Of a DNA stretch of 64,000 nt, positions 33,243 to 43,497 are shown one piece after another. The stretch spans positions 224,449-288,448 of the forward strand of contig JABCYZ010000005.1 of the NCBI GenBank assembly GCA_013289955.1. The letters are read 5' to 3'. The position numbers and the translations under genes are program-made. The DNA is from Acidobacteriota bacterium (GTDB lineage Bacteria > Acidobacteriota > Terriglobia > Acidiferrales > UBA7541). How positions within the stretch are numbered: the first letter of the stretch is position 1; the number at the start of each line of letters is the position of its first letter. The notes beneath the pieces are model-generated. The model worked only from the letters and a program-made list of their open reading frames with translations, had not been told where the DNA came from and made no database searches.

Positions 33243-34370
33243 TTATTCCAGAATCTCCTTCGCCAACTGCGCCACATGCTCTGCAATCGACGGCGCCGCC
33301 GTCAATCCCGGCGACTCAATCCCCACCAGCTGAATCGCTTGTGGCACCGCGGGATCCCGCGTAATCACAAAATCCGCAATGCCATGGCCCGTGGGCGGCA
33401 CCAGCTTGGGCCGCAACCCGGAGTAACCCAGATGCAAGTCGCTCTCTTCAATTTCCGGCAAAAGCGTCTTGGCGCTTTCCGCAAATGCCGCAATCGGCAG
33501 CCGGTTCTTTTCGTAGTTTTCCTTACCGTCCACGTACGTCGCCGTGGGGCCAAGCAAAAACGTTCCCCACAATGTCTTCGTGAAATGCACGCCAAGACTC
33601 AGCCCGTCGTGGTGCGGCAGCGGGTAGACGAGGTCGTTGATCAAAGAAGCCCGCGGCCCGCGCACCTCGCAATACTCCCCGCGCACCGGATAAATCTTCC
33701 ACGATTTGTTTCCCAGCAGCCCCGCCACTTCATCCGCGTAAAGCCCCGCCGCATTAATCACGCAACGCGCTTCGATGGTTTCCTCTTGCACATTCTCTTC
33801 GTCACCGATGCGCAGCCCCACGCGAATCGCGCCCGCGCCCGGTTCGAGTGACACGACGCGCGCGCGCGTAACGATCTCCGCTCCGTGTCCCGTAGCAATG
33901 CGCGCGTAAGCGTGCACCAATTCCTCCGCCGAAACGATTCCCGTCGAAGGAACCTCGATGGCCGCTGTTCCACGAATGTGCGGCTCACGCTTCTGAATCT
34001 CCGCCGGACCAATCAGCCGTAACCCTTCGACGCCATTGTCCTCGCCTTTTTTCTTCAGCGCATCGAGATCGCCTTCTTCCTCGGCACTGGCCGCAACCAC
34101 GAGCTTTCCTGTATGCCGAAACGGAACATTGTGCTTCCTCGCGAATTCATACGTGAGCCGGTTGCCCTCGATGCAGTGGCGCGCTTTCATCGAGTTTTTT
34201 GGATAGTAGATGCCGGAGTGAACGACCCCGCTGTTGCGCGAACTCGTCGCCATGCCCAGCTTGGGATTTTGCTCGACAAGAAAAACGTCTTGCCAGCGCG
34301 CGGAAACGGCGCGTGCGATGGCGCAGCCCACGACGCCTCCGCCGATAATCAGAATATTAGCTTGGTCCAT
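33243..34370 (-). CDS. FAD-dependent oxidoreductase, L-2-hydroxyglutarate dehydrogenase-like
   Basis: A 375-aa DAO-type flavoprotein. The N-terminal Rossmann motif is ILIIGGGVVGCAIARA (about 6-21), followed by SSRNSGVVHSGIYYP, a signature of the LhgO/glycerol-3-phosphate-dehydrogenase-like subgroup, and the C-terminal GYSGLRPKLVPPTG and VGIESPGLTAAPSIAEHV. LhgO oxidises L-2-hydroxyglutarate to 2-oxoglutarate, feeding electrons to quinone. The exact substrate is inferred. It is 22 nt downstream of the asparaginase-like gene. Confidence 0.85.
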   Translation of the reverse strand: MDQANILIIGGGVVGCAIARAVSARWQDVFLVEQNPKLGMATSSRNSGVVHSGIYYPKNSMKARHCIEGNRLTYEFARKHNVPFRHTGKLVVAASAEEEGDLDALKKKGEDNGVEGLRLIGPAEIQKREPHIRGTAAIEVPSTGIVSAEELVHAYARIATGHGAEIVTRARVVSLEPGAGAIRVGLRIGDEENVQEETIEARCVINAAGLYADEVAGLLGNKSWKIYPVRGEYCEVRGPRASLINDLVYPLPHHDGLSLGVHFTKTLWGTFLLGPTATYVDGKENYEKNRLPIAAFAESAKTLLPEIEESDLHLGYSGLRPKLVPPTGHGIADFVITRDPAVPQAIQLVGIESPGLTAAPSIAEHVAQLAKEILE

Positions 34371-34392
34371 GAATTTATTTTATCCGCGGACA

Positions 34393-35544
34393 TCATCCGT
34401 GCGCATTGATTTCATCGAAGAACGGTTTGCACTCCGCCAACCGCGCTTCGGTTCCATCGTGCACCGCATAAACCGAGTGCTGCGGCTCCTCGTAGTGATT
34501 ACGCCAGAGCGAAGCCGCGCCGTGCACGCCATCCTTGTTTAGCGCGTAAAAGAAAATGTGAAATGTCGCCAGTTTTTTCTTGTCGTTGTTGTAGTTCCGC
34601 GCGATGCGCGCCAACGCCTCCAAGCAAGCTTCCTCCGGGGACTTCCCGCGCCGCATCATTTCGATGATGGTGTGCCCGCCGCAGATTTTGATGTTCTCCT
34701 CGCCCTTGCCGGTCGAGCCTGCCGCGCCAACCTCGTTGTCAACGAAACATCCCGCTCCAATGATCGGCGAGTCTCCCACGCGCCCTGGAATTTTCCAGGC
34801 CAGCCCGGAAGTCGTGGTTGTGGCGGAGATATCTCCTTTTTCATTCAAGGCCATGCAGGGAATCGTTCCTGTAGGCGGATGCGCAATCACGCGTTCCGCA
34901 TAAGCGATCTTCTCCTTGTCGCCACCAAAAATCGCGGCAACGTGCTCCCTCCATTCCGGGCTGTCAATCCCAGGCCGCCAATTCACCGAGGACGCCGCCT
35001 TCCACGCCAGCCAAATTTTCCGCGAATGCTCGGTGAGCAGGCTCATGTCCTCGAAGCCTTCGTCGACGGCAAACCGGTGCGCTCCTTCGCCGACCATCAT
35101 CACGTGATTCGTCTTTTGCATCACGGTCTGCGCCAGCCGCGCGACATTCTTGATGCGGCGCACGCCCCCCACTGCTCCCGCGCGGTGCGTCGGCCCGTGC
35201 ATCACGCTTGCGTCCAACTCCACTTCGCCTTCTTCGTTGGGTAAACCTCCATAGCCGACCGAATCGTCGTTTGGATCGTCTTCCACCACGGTGACCGCCG
35301 CGATCGCCGCATCCAGTGTGTCGCCGCCTTTTTTCAAAACCTCCATTCCCTTATCGAGCGCATGAAGTCCGTTCGCGCTGGAAATAATGATCGGCCGGGT
35401 GCCTTGTGCGGAGGCGATGGGTATCGACGGCGCCCCCCCAGCGGCATCCACCGGCGGCGAACTTCCAAAAACTTTGCCTGCCCCCGCTGCAAGACTGCTC
35501 AGAAGTGACGCCAGAAAAAACTTACGACGTGACCACCGTTCCAT
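34393..35544 (-). CDS. Tat-exported N4-(GlcNAc)-asparaginase-like Ntn hydrolase
   Basis: A 383-aa protein of the glycosylasparaginase/isoaspartyl peptidase family. SRRKFFLASLLSSL near the N-terminus is a twin-arginine signal. The autoproteolysis site is probably before Thr227 in PPTGTIPCM, and the substrate loop KIPGRVGDSPIIGAG (about 251-265) is the family hallmark. GAGGAGG lies 8 nt before ATG 35544, deciding against the in-frame ATG at 35574. The usual HDT at the cleavage site reads TGT here. It likely degrades asparagine-linked or beta-aspartyl compounds in the periplasm. Confidence 0.88.
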   Translation of the reverse strand: MERWSRRKFFLASLLSSLAAGAGKVFGSSPPVDAAGGAPSIPIASAQGTRPIIISSANGLHALDKGMEVLKKGGDTLDAAIAAVTVVEDDPNDDSVGYGGLPNEEGEVELDASVMHGPTHRAGAVGGVRRIKNVARLAQTVMQKTNHVMMVGEGAHRFAVDEGFEDMSLLTEHSRKIWLAWKAASSVNWRPGIDSPEWREHVAAIFGGDKEKIAYAERVIAHPPTGTIPCMALNEKGDISATTTTSGLAWKIPGRVGDSPIIGAGCFVDNEVGAAGSTGKGEENIKICGGHTIIEMMRRGKSPEEACLEALARIARNYNNDKKKLATFHIFFYALNKDGVHGAASLWRNHYEEPQHSVYAVHDGTEARLAECKPFFDEINAHG

Positions 35545-35680
35545 GACGAAGACCTCCTCGATGTTCGCGTGCAATATACAAGCGGATGGAAAAGATTGGA
35601 AGTTGTAGGTTCCGCCTGTCGTTTATCCCGGTTCCTGAAGGGGCGGCGGACTACTCTACCGACAGACGGAGCGCGCCAAT

Positions 35681-36379
35681 TCAAAAAGGGTTCGCCACCT
35701 GATTTTTCTGCCACATGCGAAAACCGCCCAGAAACGCATTATCATTGCTGCCCAGCCGCGCTCCCGGCGGCAGCTCCTTCAGTTTCTTGCTGTTCCCTCC
35801 GCCAAGCACCACATAATCCGCCTCCAGCGCCACCTTGAGCTGCTTCGTAATTTTTGCCACGCAGCGGCGCCATTTTTTCTTGCCACTTCGTTCGAGGCCG
35901 CGCAAGCCAAGATAGTCCTCGTAGCTCTTGCCATTTTTGTAAATCAGATGGGCCAGCTCCATCGGCTGCAGGATTCCATTGACGATCATCGCCGATCCCA
36001 GGCCCGTGCCTAACCCGAGAAACAACATCCGCCCGCCCTTGTAACTCCCAACCGCCTGCATGGCGGCATCGTTCAGAATCTTGACCGGGCAGCCGAATGC
36101 TTTTTGAAAGTTGAATCCCACCCACCCGCGTCCGAGATTGTGCGGTTCACGCAATGGATGCCCATTGATGATCGGTCCCGGATACCCAAGTGAAATGCAG
36201 TCGAACTCCCAATCCGAAACGGCCCTCTTGACGAGGCTCACCATCTTCTGCGGCGTCATCGCCGGTCCGGACGGGTATTTTCGCGGCTCTTTTTGTCCCG
36301 TTGCCAGAAGCTTGACGTTCGTCCCGCCAACATCAATCACAAGAACTTTCGGAGACTTCCCCGTTTGCTCCGTTTTCAT
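35681..36379 (-). CDS. ROK-family sugar kinase, polyphosphate-glucokinase-like
   Basis: A 232-aa kinase with the ROK/ASKHA motifs: VLVIDVGGTNVKLL (phosphate 1), LGYPGPIINGHP, LNDAAMQAVG (catalytic Asp) and FLGLGTGLGSAMI. The short length and the pattern match bacterial polyphosphate glucokinases, which phosphorylate glucose with polyphosphate or ATP. The preferred phosphoryl donor cannot be decided by eye. It precedes the asparaginase gene by 136 nt on the same strand. Confidence 0.85.
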   Translation of the reverse strand: MKTEQTGKSPKVLVIDVGGTNVKLLATGQKEPRKYPSGPAMTPQKMVSLVKRAVSDWEFDCISLGYPGPIINGHPLREPHNLGRGWVGFNFQKAFGCPVKILNDAAMQAVGSYKGGRMLFLGLGTGLGSAMIVNGILQPMELAHLIYKNGKSYEDYLGLRGLERSGKKKWRRCVAKITKQLKVALEADYVVLGGGNSKKLKELPPGARLGSNDNAFLGGFRMWQKNQVANPF

Positions 36380-36512
36380 GGCCGCTCCCCAGGAATCGCT
36401 TCCCGCGACATGCAGTCGCGTCGCACGCCCAGAGGATTCTAGAGGGAAGTGGCAATTCGGCGAAGAAAATTCTCAGCTACGCGAGTTGCCGTAGCGGCAC
36501 CGGTCGTAGCCC

Positions 36513-36917
36513 TTAGAACTCGGGAACTTTTTCCACGTAGGCCTGGCCCGCCCGGCCAAGGTAGCTGACGGTTCTCTCACCCATGTCCACGCGATAGCGA
36601 ACGACTCCGCCGCGGGCGATTTCCTCGAGAAACACCAGGTAATCCGGCTTGGTTTTGTTCCGCTCGATGGCCAGCTTGACTTCTGAGGCATCAAAGTTTG
36701 AGCTGGGTTTAGGTGGAATGAACTCCGGCGGCGGGGGCTCCGGGATCGAGTCTCCTGACCCATGATAGACGATGCCGTGAGTGGCCACGTCTGTCTCGTA
36801 ATATTCGACCCCCGCCTCTTTCAGGGCGTCGAATATCTTTGGATAAGGCCATTTCTCCAGCTTGCTCTTCTTGAAAATCTCCTCGACGCGGTTCTTGTTG
36901 AGTCCCCCCGTCTGCAT
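36513..36917 (-). CDS. DUF1398 family protein
   Basis: A 134-aa cytoplasmic protein of the DUF1398 (YbcV-like) family: IFDALKEAGVEYYETDVATH, then EVKLAIERNKTKPDYLVFLEEIARGGVVRYRVDM. A Pro-rich linker (PEPPPPEFIPPKP) is inserted in the middle. ATG 36917 has AAGGAG 6 nt upstream and is preferred to the in-frame ATG at 36938. The family's function is unknown. It is 133 nt upstream of the sugar kinase gene. Confidence 0.82.
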   Translation of the reverse strand: MQTGGLNKNRVEEIFKKSKLEKWPYPKIFDALKEAGVEYYETDVATHGIVYHGSGDSIPEPPPPEFIPPKPSSNFDASEVKLAIERNKTKPDYLVFLEEIARGGVVRYRVDMGERTVSYLGRAGQAYVEKVPEF

Positions 36918-36967
36918 GGCGGTCTCCTTCAGCGCCATCCTATCATCGGCAGAAGCGCATCGGGGCC

Positions 36968-38122
36968 CTAGAGAGGCTGGTAGAGCCAGGCGGCAGGCGT
37001 GGCCGGCAAACTGCCGCTGCCTTCGGCGTAGCCACCGGTGATCAGTGCTTTGCCGCCAGAGAGAAGAGTTGTAGAGGCGAAGAAACGCGCCGCTCCGAGC
37101 GAGCCTGGAACCCTTAGGAACGTTCCGGTCGTTTCGTCATACAGCTCGGCGAAGGGCCCGCCTCCGGCAACCAGAACTCTGCCGCTCGGGAGCAGTGCTA
37201 CCGCGGCTGGAAGTTTGAAGCGGGACGTATTCATCCGTCCGGTGACAGCGAATGTTCCTGAAGCGGGATCGTAGATTTCGGCGCTCGCATATTCGCCGTG
37301 CCAATCGCGATTGTCAGAGCCGCCCAAAATGAGAACTCTTCCGCTGCGAAGTAGAATCGCGGCATGCTTGTGGCGGCCCACACTCATCTGGCCAGCGGAA
37401 CTGAATTTTCCAGTGGCCGGATCGAAAAGCTCCGCGGAGCGATAGACATTTTGCGAAGGGTAATGGCCGGAGCCGCCGCCTACTATCAAGACTCGCCCAT
37501 CCTTCTGAGCCGTCGCCGTGTGCGCTCCGCGGGGATTGGCCATGCTGCCGGTCGCGCTGAATTTTCCAGTTGCGGGATCATAGATTTCGGCGCTCGCGAT
37601 AGCGTTTTCCTGGCGATCCTCGCCGCCAGCAACGAGTACGCGTCCGTCAGCGAGAAGCGTGGCCGTGCTTCCCGCACGTTCGATGACCAGGTTTCCCGTG
37701 GGCGTGAATGTATTTGCAGCGGGATCGTAAATCTCCGCCGAGCCTCGAAGATCATAGCGGCCCGTCCAGCCGCCCACGATAAGCACTTTGCCGCTTTTCA
37801 AAAGCGTAGCGGTGTGGCCCGAACGTCCAATCGTCATCTCGGCTGCGGATTGAAACGTTCCGGAGCCTGGATCGTAGAGCTCCGCGGTGCGGTAGGGGTT
37901 GTACTCGCTGCCGCTCCCTGCAAATCCGCCGGCGATGAGCACCTTGCCATTGGGCAATAGCGTGGAAGTGTGGCTGGCGCGCGCAATATGCATCGCCGCG
38001 ATTTCCGCCACGGTGCCAGTTCCGGAAGGCCAGGGAGCGCCGGCCACCGACACGTAAAGCAAAGGTACGAGCATTAGCAAGAGCAGTAAGGAACCACCAG
38101 TTTTTGTGAAACGCGATTTCAT
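36968..38122 (-). CDS. exported kelch-repeat beta-propeller protein
   Basis: A 384-aa secreted protein. A signal peptide (LLLLLMLVPLLYVSVAGA, about 11-28) is followed by about six kelch blades; each repeats the pattern R..HTATLL.DGRVLIVGG...AEIYDPATG.F. Such propellers are ligand-binding scaffolds; no galactose-oxidase catalytic domain is seen. The length is nearly all propeller. It is upstream of the DUF1398 gene by 50 nt on the same strand. Confidence 0.9.
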   Translation of the reverse strand: MKSRFTKTGGSLLLLLMLVPLLYVSVAGAPWPSGTGTVAEIAAMHIARASHTSTLLPNGKVLIAGGFAGSGSEYNPYRTAELYDPGSGTFQSAAEMTIGRSGHTATLLKSGKVLIVGGWTGRYDLRGSAEIYDPAANTFTPTGNLVIERAGSTATLLADGRVLVAGGEDRQENAIASAEIYDPATGKFSATGSMANPRGAHTATAQKDGRVLIVGGGSGHYPSQNVYRSAELFDPATGKFSSAGQMSVGRHKHAAILLRSGRVLILGGSDNRDWHGEYASAEIYDPASGTFAVTGRMNTSRFKLPAAVALLPSGRVLVAGGGPFAELYDETTGTFLRVPGSLGAARFFASTTLLSGGKALITGGYAEGSGSLPATPAAWLYQPL

Positions 38123-38197
38123 GCCGGACCTCCGGAATTGGTGTTACTGAGGGGCATGACGCGCGAAACGCGCAAGGTGTTAACGAAGAATTTGTTG

Positions 38198-38217
38198 GGG
38201 CCGGGCTTCGCCGGCCC
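38198..38217. repeat. GC-rich hairpin, possible interspersed repeat
   Basis: GGGCCGG and CCGGCCC form a perfect 7-bp stem around GCTTCG, with GGT/ACC pairing possible outside it. It lies in the 142-nt gap between the GGDEF and kelch genes. There is no T-run for the minus-strand genes. It resembles REP-like GC palindromes. Confidence 0.45.
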
Positions 38218-38264
38218 ACCCCGCCAAGCGCCATGAGCATCGAGGCTATCCGCCGGAGAGGAGA

Positions 38265-39128
38265 CTAGTGAGGCGCGAGAGTTGTAGAAAAACTGTCGTG
38301 GGCCGCCGTGTCATAGAGATGAAGCAGTTCGGCCGCCCGCTTAAGCAGATCGGCGGGCAAATCGCCGGGCTGGTAATCGACCCACCCGGTAGTGAAGTTG
38401 AGAGGAATTCTTTCGCCTGAGGCGCTCACTTCAATGGCACCGAGCCGGTTCAAGACTTGTTTGACCTCGTTCACGCCGCATTCGGGCAGTAAGAGTAGAA
38501 AATCATCGTCATTCAGGCGCGCGGCGATGTCCGAACCACGGCTGGCCTTTTTCAAGCGACGGGCAAGCTCCTTGAGCGCCGTATCCACGGCGGACTTGCC
38601 GTAGCGCGAGCTGAGATGCGCGAACTCGTCCACATGAAGAGTGGCAAGGCTCAACGCCGAATTTTGGCGCCGCGCGCGCGCCACTTCTTTTCCGAGATGC
38701 TGCTCGAGGGAAGAGCGCGTGTACAAGCCCGTAACAGGGTCCAGCCCCGGCGCTTCCGGGAACTGCTGCGGAAGGGCTTGCGAATCAAGAGCCAGTCCCG
38801 CGGCCAGCTTTCGCAAACGGCGGAACGACCACTGCCGATAGACAAGCCAACCGTTGAAAATCAGAATCAGACTTAGCGTGGCCCACCGCGCCTGATCTGA
38901 CCTGATTTCGTAGAAATAATCCGCATGACGAAAGAAGGAATGAATCGAAGTGAGCAAAAAAGCGATGGCCGAGAGCGCGGTGACGAATAAAGCAGAAAGC
39001 CAAAGCCACCACTCGCGCCGGGAAATCTGCTGTGGATTGAATTCGACGGGAAGAACGCGGAAATTGGCGGACCCCCCGAGAGGCGAGGGTTTTGGTTTGC
39101 TTGCGGAGACTCCCAAGGCTGATTTCAT
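38265..39128 (-). CDS. membrane protein with degenerate GGDEF domain
   Basis: A 287-aa protein with two membrane helices (about 40-62 and 82-98) and a C-terminal GGDEF-type domain (about 128-280) starting DPVTGLYTRSS. The catalytic GG[DE]EF is replaced by NDDDF (206-210), so diguanylate cyclase activity is unlikely; a role as a c-di-GMP or GTP-binding sensor is possible. The rest of the fold (ALSLATLHVDEFAHLSSRYG) is intact. The start is ATG 39128. The 229 nt upstream show no gene. Confidence 0.85.
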   Translation of the reverse strand: MKSALGVSASKPKPSPLGGSANFRVLPVEFNPQQISRREWWLWLSALFVTALSAIAFLLTSIHSFFRHADYFYEIRSDQARWATLSLILIFNGWLVYRQWSFRRLRKLAAGLALDSQALPQQFPEAPGLDPVTGLYTRSSLEQHLGKEVARARRQNSALSLATLHVDEFAHLSSRYGKSAVDTALKELARRLKKASRGSDIAARLNDDDFLLLLPECGVNEVKQVLNRLGAIEVSASGERIPLNFTTGWVDYQPGDLPADLLKRAAELLHLYDTAAHDSFSTTLAPH

Positions 39129-39357
39129 TTTGCTAGAGGTATTGCCGGGCAGCCACTACTTTAGACGTGCGATTCAAATCGAGGCAACATCGAAAACGTA
39201 CAGGCTCGCACGATTGAAGAACCTGACCATCCGGGCAGGCGCCGAGAGCACTCTCCGCTGACGCTCACGGTTTTGGCCAGCTATGCAATTGTTCCTCTCC
39301 GCTGGATACGGGCACGGCGCTAGAAGGGCCGTGACGAGCCGAGGCAATTGCAATCTC

Positions 39358-40587
39358 TTATAGTACGGTTCCGTTTGGCAGAGCGGCCGCGGAAGATTTT
39401 GCGGCAGGCAGGGGCGCGTGTTCGAGAACTTTGCGCGCATAGAGGGCAACGTTTTTCACGCCGGCAGCGTAGGCCGGATTGGGATTGCGAGCGCCGCCGT
39501 TGTACGCGCCGATAGCTTGGTCCACGTCACCATCGAAGCGGTCGAGCAGATCCCGGAGAACGAGTCCCGCGTAAGTGGTAAGCACCTCGCTCGTCACCGA
39601 ATTCACGTCTAGGTCGCGCAAGGGACGAAGCCTCGGAGGCAACTGATCGTAATTGCGCTTGTCCTTCAAATAAAGCTGGTGAGCCGCGCGCAGCGTTTCA
39701 CGCGAGATTTGCCACGTCCCGATCGAGTAGTCGCTCACGAGAACGCGTTTGCGGTCGCGTTCGAGAACGATGTCGCCTCGTTCGGCGCGCTTTTTCCAAA
39801 CTGCGTGGCTGAGATCGCCATTCACGTCCATATAGTTGTTTTCCATTGCGCCTACGCCGAGAAAATAGTCCAGTGGCAGATTGTAAAAGTGCGCGACGTC
39901 GAGAATGTCGGAAGCGAGCCGCAGCGCCTCGTGATGCGTGAGCGGCTGAGGCGCGCGGGTACTTTGGCCGACCACGCGCCAGTCGGTTTGCGATTTGAAA
40001 ACGAGGAAATCCGCGAGTGCGGGCAAGAGCTGAAAGGACGGAAGCGTTTCCAGCTTTTGCTCGGTCGGGAGATTGTAGGCAGTCTCGAACATTCGGCTTT
40101 GCTCCTGAGCGAAGGCGAGGTCCTGCTGCGTCCAGGCGACAAGTTCGTAGTGATGGATGAGGCCATGGAATTCCATGCGATTGAGGCGAGGGACGGCGGT
40201 CAGCTGGTCGTTTTCGACAAGCAGAAAAATTTTGTAATTCGCGCGTTTGCCGTTGTGGCCTGCGGTCAGAAGGATTCCTCGAGCGTCGTCCGGGTCGCGA
40301 CCACGAAGGTATTCGTATCTGAGAAAAGCTTCGAGTTGGTCGTCAAACGAAGCGATTTCCGCGCAAGCCACTTCGTTCGAGAACGGAAGCGCAACGTTTC
40401 GGCCGTGGACCTTTGGAGCGAGATGCCGATGGTGCGCCGAGACGCGCAACTGGCGCGGCCAGAGCCGATCGGTAGCCCATAGAGATAGCGCGAGCGCCGA
40501 GAGAGCAAGCGCTGCTAGCGCGCGCGCAGAAAATGGTTTTGCCGAGAAAGGACGGTGGAGACTTCGCGTGAGTTTTTTGGCTGACAT
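39358..40587 (-). CDS. SLT-type lytic transglycosylase, membrane-anchored
   Basis: A 409-aa envelope protein with a basic N-terminus and one membrane helix (about 22-42). The C-terminal transglycosylase domain (about 255-395) includes VGAMENNYMDVNG with the likely catalytic Glu, SIGTWQISRETLRAA and AIGAYNGG, corresponding to the three conserved SLT motifs. It would cleave peptidoglycan glycan strands in the periplasm. GAGGG is 8 nt before ATG 40587, preferred to an upstream in-frame ATG at 40647. The middle region has no recognised domain. Confidence 0.88.
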   Translation of the reverse strand: MSAKKLTRSLHRPFSAKPFSARALAALALSALALSLWATDRLWPRQLRVSAHHRHLAPKVHGRNVALPFSNEVACAEIASFDDQLEAFLRYEYLRGRDPDDARGILLTAGHNGKRANYKIFLLVENDQLTAVPRLNRMEFHGLIHHYELVAWTQQDLAFAQEQSRMFETAYNLPTEQKLETLPSFQLLPALADFLVFKSQTDWRVVGQSTRAPQPLTHHEALRLASDILDVAHFYNLPLDYFLGVGAMENNYMDVNGDLSHAVWKKRAERGDIVLERDRKRVLVSDYSIGTWQISRETLRAAHQLYLKDKRNYDQLPPRLRPLRDLDVNSVTSEVLTTYAGLVLRDLLDRFDGDVDQAIGAYNGGARNPNPAYAAGVKNVALYARKVLEHAPLPAAKSSAAALPNGTVL

Positions 40588-40857
40588 GGCTGCAGCCCTC
40601 GTTGTGTTCGCTCGTCGTGCATACTCCTGAGAGAGGAGTGCATGCACACTGCCGGGGAAAGTGCGGGCAAGCCTTTCTGTAAGTTAAAGAAAATAGGATT
40701 CTTAGCATAGACGACTCGAATAACGGCTAGAGGGACGTGTCAGTGCTCCGTGTCTGCGCGTCCAGAAATCCACAGGGAGATACTCGTGGCTGCGGCGGTT
40801 TGCACTGCGCGGCTCCGGCGTTTCGTGCCGGGAGCTGCGCATTTTGTGCCATGGTCG

Positions 40858-43338
40858 TTACTCGAAGCGCAGGGCGACCAGGGGATCGATGCGAGTGGCG
40901 CGTCGCGCCGGGAGGTAGCACGCCAGGAAAGCTACGGCCATGAGCAGAACGGTGATGCTGACGTAGGTGGCCGGGTCCCAGGCGCTGACCCCGTAGAGCA
41001 GAGACGAGGCGAAGCGCGTAATCGGCAGAGCGATAGCAACGCCAACGAGAACGCCGGCTCCGGCGAGGAGCATGCCTTGGCGCAAGACCAGCTTTAGGAC
41101 TTCTGGCGTTTGGGCACCGAGGGCCATGCGGATACCGATTTCGCTGGTGCGTTGCGTGACGGAATAGGACAAAACTCCGTAGATTCCGATGGATGCAAGG
41201 ATGAGAGCAAGCACGCCAAAAAGGCCGAGAAGTGCGGCCCCCATACGCGCGGCCCAAAGACCTTCTGCAAGGAGCTGGCCTACGGTCTGACCGTTGGTCA
41301 GAGCGAGATTGCGGTCGAGTTCATTTATCTGGGCGCGGACCGCGCCCATCACAGCTTCGGGATTGCCAGTGGTGCGAACGATGATGCTGGCGAAGGGAGA
41401 GTATTGCTGGCGCAACGCGAAATAGGCTACAGGCTGGGGATCTTCGCCAACCTGACCGACGAGCGTTGAGCCAACGACGCCGACGACTTCGTATTGATGG
41501 GGGTCGACGACGATGGTGAAGCGTTTGCCGAGAGGATCCTGGCCGGGCCAGACGAGATCGGCCATGGCCTTGTTGATGATAACCACGTTCTTGGTGTTCT
41601 CGCGGTCGAAGTCGGTGAAATCGCGGCCACTTAGAGTCGGAATGCGCAGAGCCGAGAAATAACCTGGCATGACGTCATCAAAACTGACGAGGGTGCCACG
41701 ATTGTTGGGATCGGCTTGTTCACCTTCGCGGTAGATAGTTCCGGCAAGTCCGCCGCCAATGACGCCATTGGAGGATATCGCGGCGTCGGCTACGCCCGGA
41801 ACGGATTTGGCGTGCTCGAGGGCATCACGGAAGAATTGCTGGCCGTGATCAGGGGTATAGCGGAGGGCGCCGAGATCGAAATTGTATTGAAAGAGATTTT
41901 TCGACTCGAAACCGGGATTGATTTCCTGAGCTCTCTGCATGCTGCGGAGGAAAAGGCCGGCGCCGATGAGGGCGACCAGAGCCAGCGCGATTTCCGATAC
42001 CACCAGGAGGCTGCGCATACGACTGTGCGCCCAACCCATCGTTCCGCCGCGGCCGCCTGCCTTCAAGACCTCGTTGAGATCGGTGTTGGAAGCCTTGAGC
42101 GCGGGGAGGATGCCAAAGACGAAACCGGTCACAAGAGAGATGGCCAGAGTAAACAAGAGGACGCGCGAATCGAAGGAAAGATCGATGGAGCCATCCTCGA
42201 GGAACGGAGGGCGGAACGACCACAAGAGTTTGCGGCCCCAGAAGGCAATGAGAAGGCCGGCCAGGCCACCGGCAAGAGAGAGCAGAGCACTTTCGGTGAG
42301 GAGCTGGCGGACCAGGCGGAAACGCCCGGCGCCGAGAGCCGCCCGAAGAGTGAGCTCTTTTTCGCGCTTGGCGGCTTGCGCGAGCAGCAGATTGGCGAGA
42401 TTCACGCAGGCGATGAGCAGAACCAGACCGACCACGCCCATAAGGACGCCACCGGCAAGGGAGAACTGGGCGCGCTGGTTGATGCCCAGGGCGGACTGAT
42501 TGAGCGGGTAGAGCTCGCAGGTGCGGCCGGGATTGTCGCGCGGATATTCCTTTTCAAGAGCGGAGGCGATGGTTTTCAGGGAAGCGCGGGCCTGCTCGAC
42601 GCTGACATTGGGTTTCAGGCGGCCGACGATGGAGATCCAGCGCATGCGGCGGTGATTTTCCAGATCTTTGAGCTGACCGGAAAGCACGTAGTCGCGCATG
42701 CTGAGTGGAATCCAGAGGACGTCCGGGGGAGCGAGCGAGACGATGCCTTTGAAATTGGGAGGTGCGATACCGACGACGGTGTAGGAGGTGGCATTGAGCG
42801 AGATGTTTTGCCCCACGACGCTCGGGTCGGAGCCAAAGCGCCGCGCCCAGAGCGCGTAGCTAAGGACAACGATCGGATCGGCGCCTATCTTTTTGCCTTC
42901 GTCGGGGTAAAAGAAGCGGCCCCGAAAAGGCTTGACGCCGAGAACGTCGAAAAAATTCGGGCTGACCATGGAGGCTTGAAGCTGCTGTGGCTCTGCTTGG
43001 CCTCCCCAATTGAGAGGCAATGTGAACGTTGTAGCCGCCAAGCCGGTGAATACGGTGTTTTGGTCGCGGTAGTCTTCGTAATTGGGGAGGGAGGTGGCGG
43101 TGAGCTGGAAGTTGGCGCTGGCGTCGATGGTTCGGGTATCCCGGGTGAACATTTCGGCGAGCCGGGCGGGTTCCTCGACGGGGAGCGGATGGAGGAAAAC
43201 GGCGTTGATGATGGTGAAGATGGCCGTGTTGGCGCCGATACCGAGAGCTAGGGAGAGAACCGCTACGAAAGTAAAGCCCGGGCTTTTCTTCAACATGCGC
43301 ACGCCGCTGCGCAAATCCTGGCTAAGGGTTCCGGACAT
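40858..43338 (-). CDS. ADOP-class orphan ABC permease (MacB/FtsX type)
   Basis: An 826-aa permease: N-terminal [34 protein letters not shown] is the start typical of acidobacterial duplicated orphan permeases. A MacB-type periplasmic domain, two FtsX-like three-helix modules (about 285-420 and 690-820) and the ending [18 protein letters not shown] follow. No ATPase gene is adjacent, hence 'orphan'. These genes are strongly expanded in Acidobacteria, so the gene is a good taxonomic marker. The substrate is unknown; MacB-like proteins work as mechanotransmitters in export. Confidence 0.93.
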   Translation of the reverse strand: MSGTLSQDLRSGVRMLKKSPGFTFVAVLSLALGIGANTAIFTIINAVFLHPLPVEEPARLAEMFTRDTRTIDASANFQLTATSLPNYEDYRDQNTVFTGLAATTFTLPLNWGGQAEPQQLQASMVSPNFFDVLGVKPFRGRFFYPDEGKKIGADPIVVLSYALWARRFGSDPSVVGQNISLNATSYTVVGIAPPNFKGIVSLAPPDVLWIPLSMRDYVLSGQLKDLENHRRMRWISIVGRLKPNVSVEQARASLKTIASALEKEYPRDNPGRTCELYPLNQSALGINQRAQFSLAGGVLMGVVGLVLLIACVNLANLLLAQAAKREKELTLRAALGAGRFRLVRQLLTESALLSLAGGLAGLLIAFWGRKLLWSFRPPFLEDGSIDLSFDSRVLLFTLAISLVTGFVFGILPALKASNTDLNEVLKAGGRGGTMGWAHSRMRSLLVVSEIALALVALIGAGLFLRSMQRAQEINPGFESKNLFQYNFDLGALRYTPDHGQQFFRDALEHAKSVPGVADAAISSNGVIGGGLAGTIYREGEQADPNNRGTLVSFDDVMPGYFSALRIPTLSGRDFTDFDRENTKNVVIINKAMADLVWPGQDPLGKRFTIVVDPHQYEVVGVVGSTLVGQVGEDPQPVAYFALRQQYSPFASIIVRTTGNPEAVMGAVRAQINELDRNLALTNGQTVGQLLAEGLWAARMGAALLGLFGVLALILASIGIYGVLSYSVTQRTSEIGIRMALGAQTPEVLKLVLRQGMLLAGAGVLVGVAIALPITRFASSLLYGVSAWDPATYVSITVLLMAVAFLACYLPARRATRIDPLVALRFE

Positions 43339-43497
43339 CTAGGCACCTCCTGGGAAGACAGGCTCGCTGGGTTGTTTGACGCTAAGAGAGGGGCATTGTT
43401 TCCAAAATAAGCGGGTGGAGTGAAAAACCACAGCAGCAGACACTTTCGGTTCGAATCAGCGAAACGATGCAAACGAACGAAGGTATACAATTACGTT

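Noticed and set aside
41716..43251. 511-aa open frame antisense to the ADOP permease
   Set aside because: Gly/Glu/Asp-rich mirror frame without domains; the permease has clear FtsX/MacB features.
43441..43470. GGTTCGAATC-like stretch resembling a tRNA T-arm
   Set aside because: The flanking bases do not form an acceptor or anticodon stem; no tRNA cloverleaf is possible.
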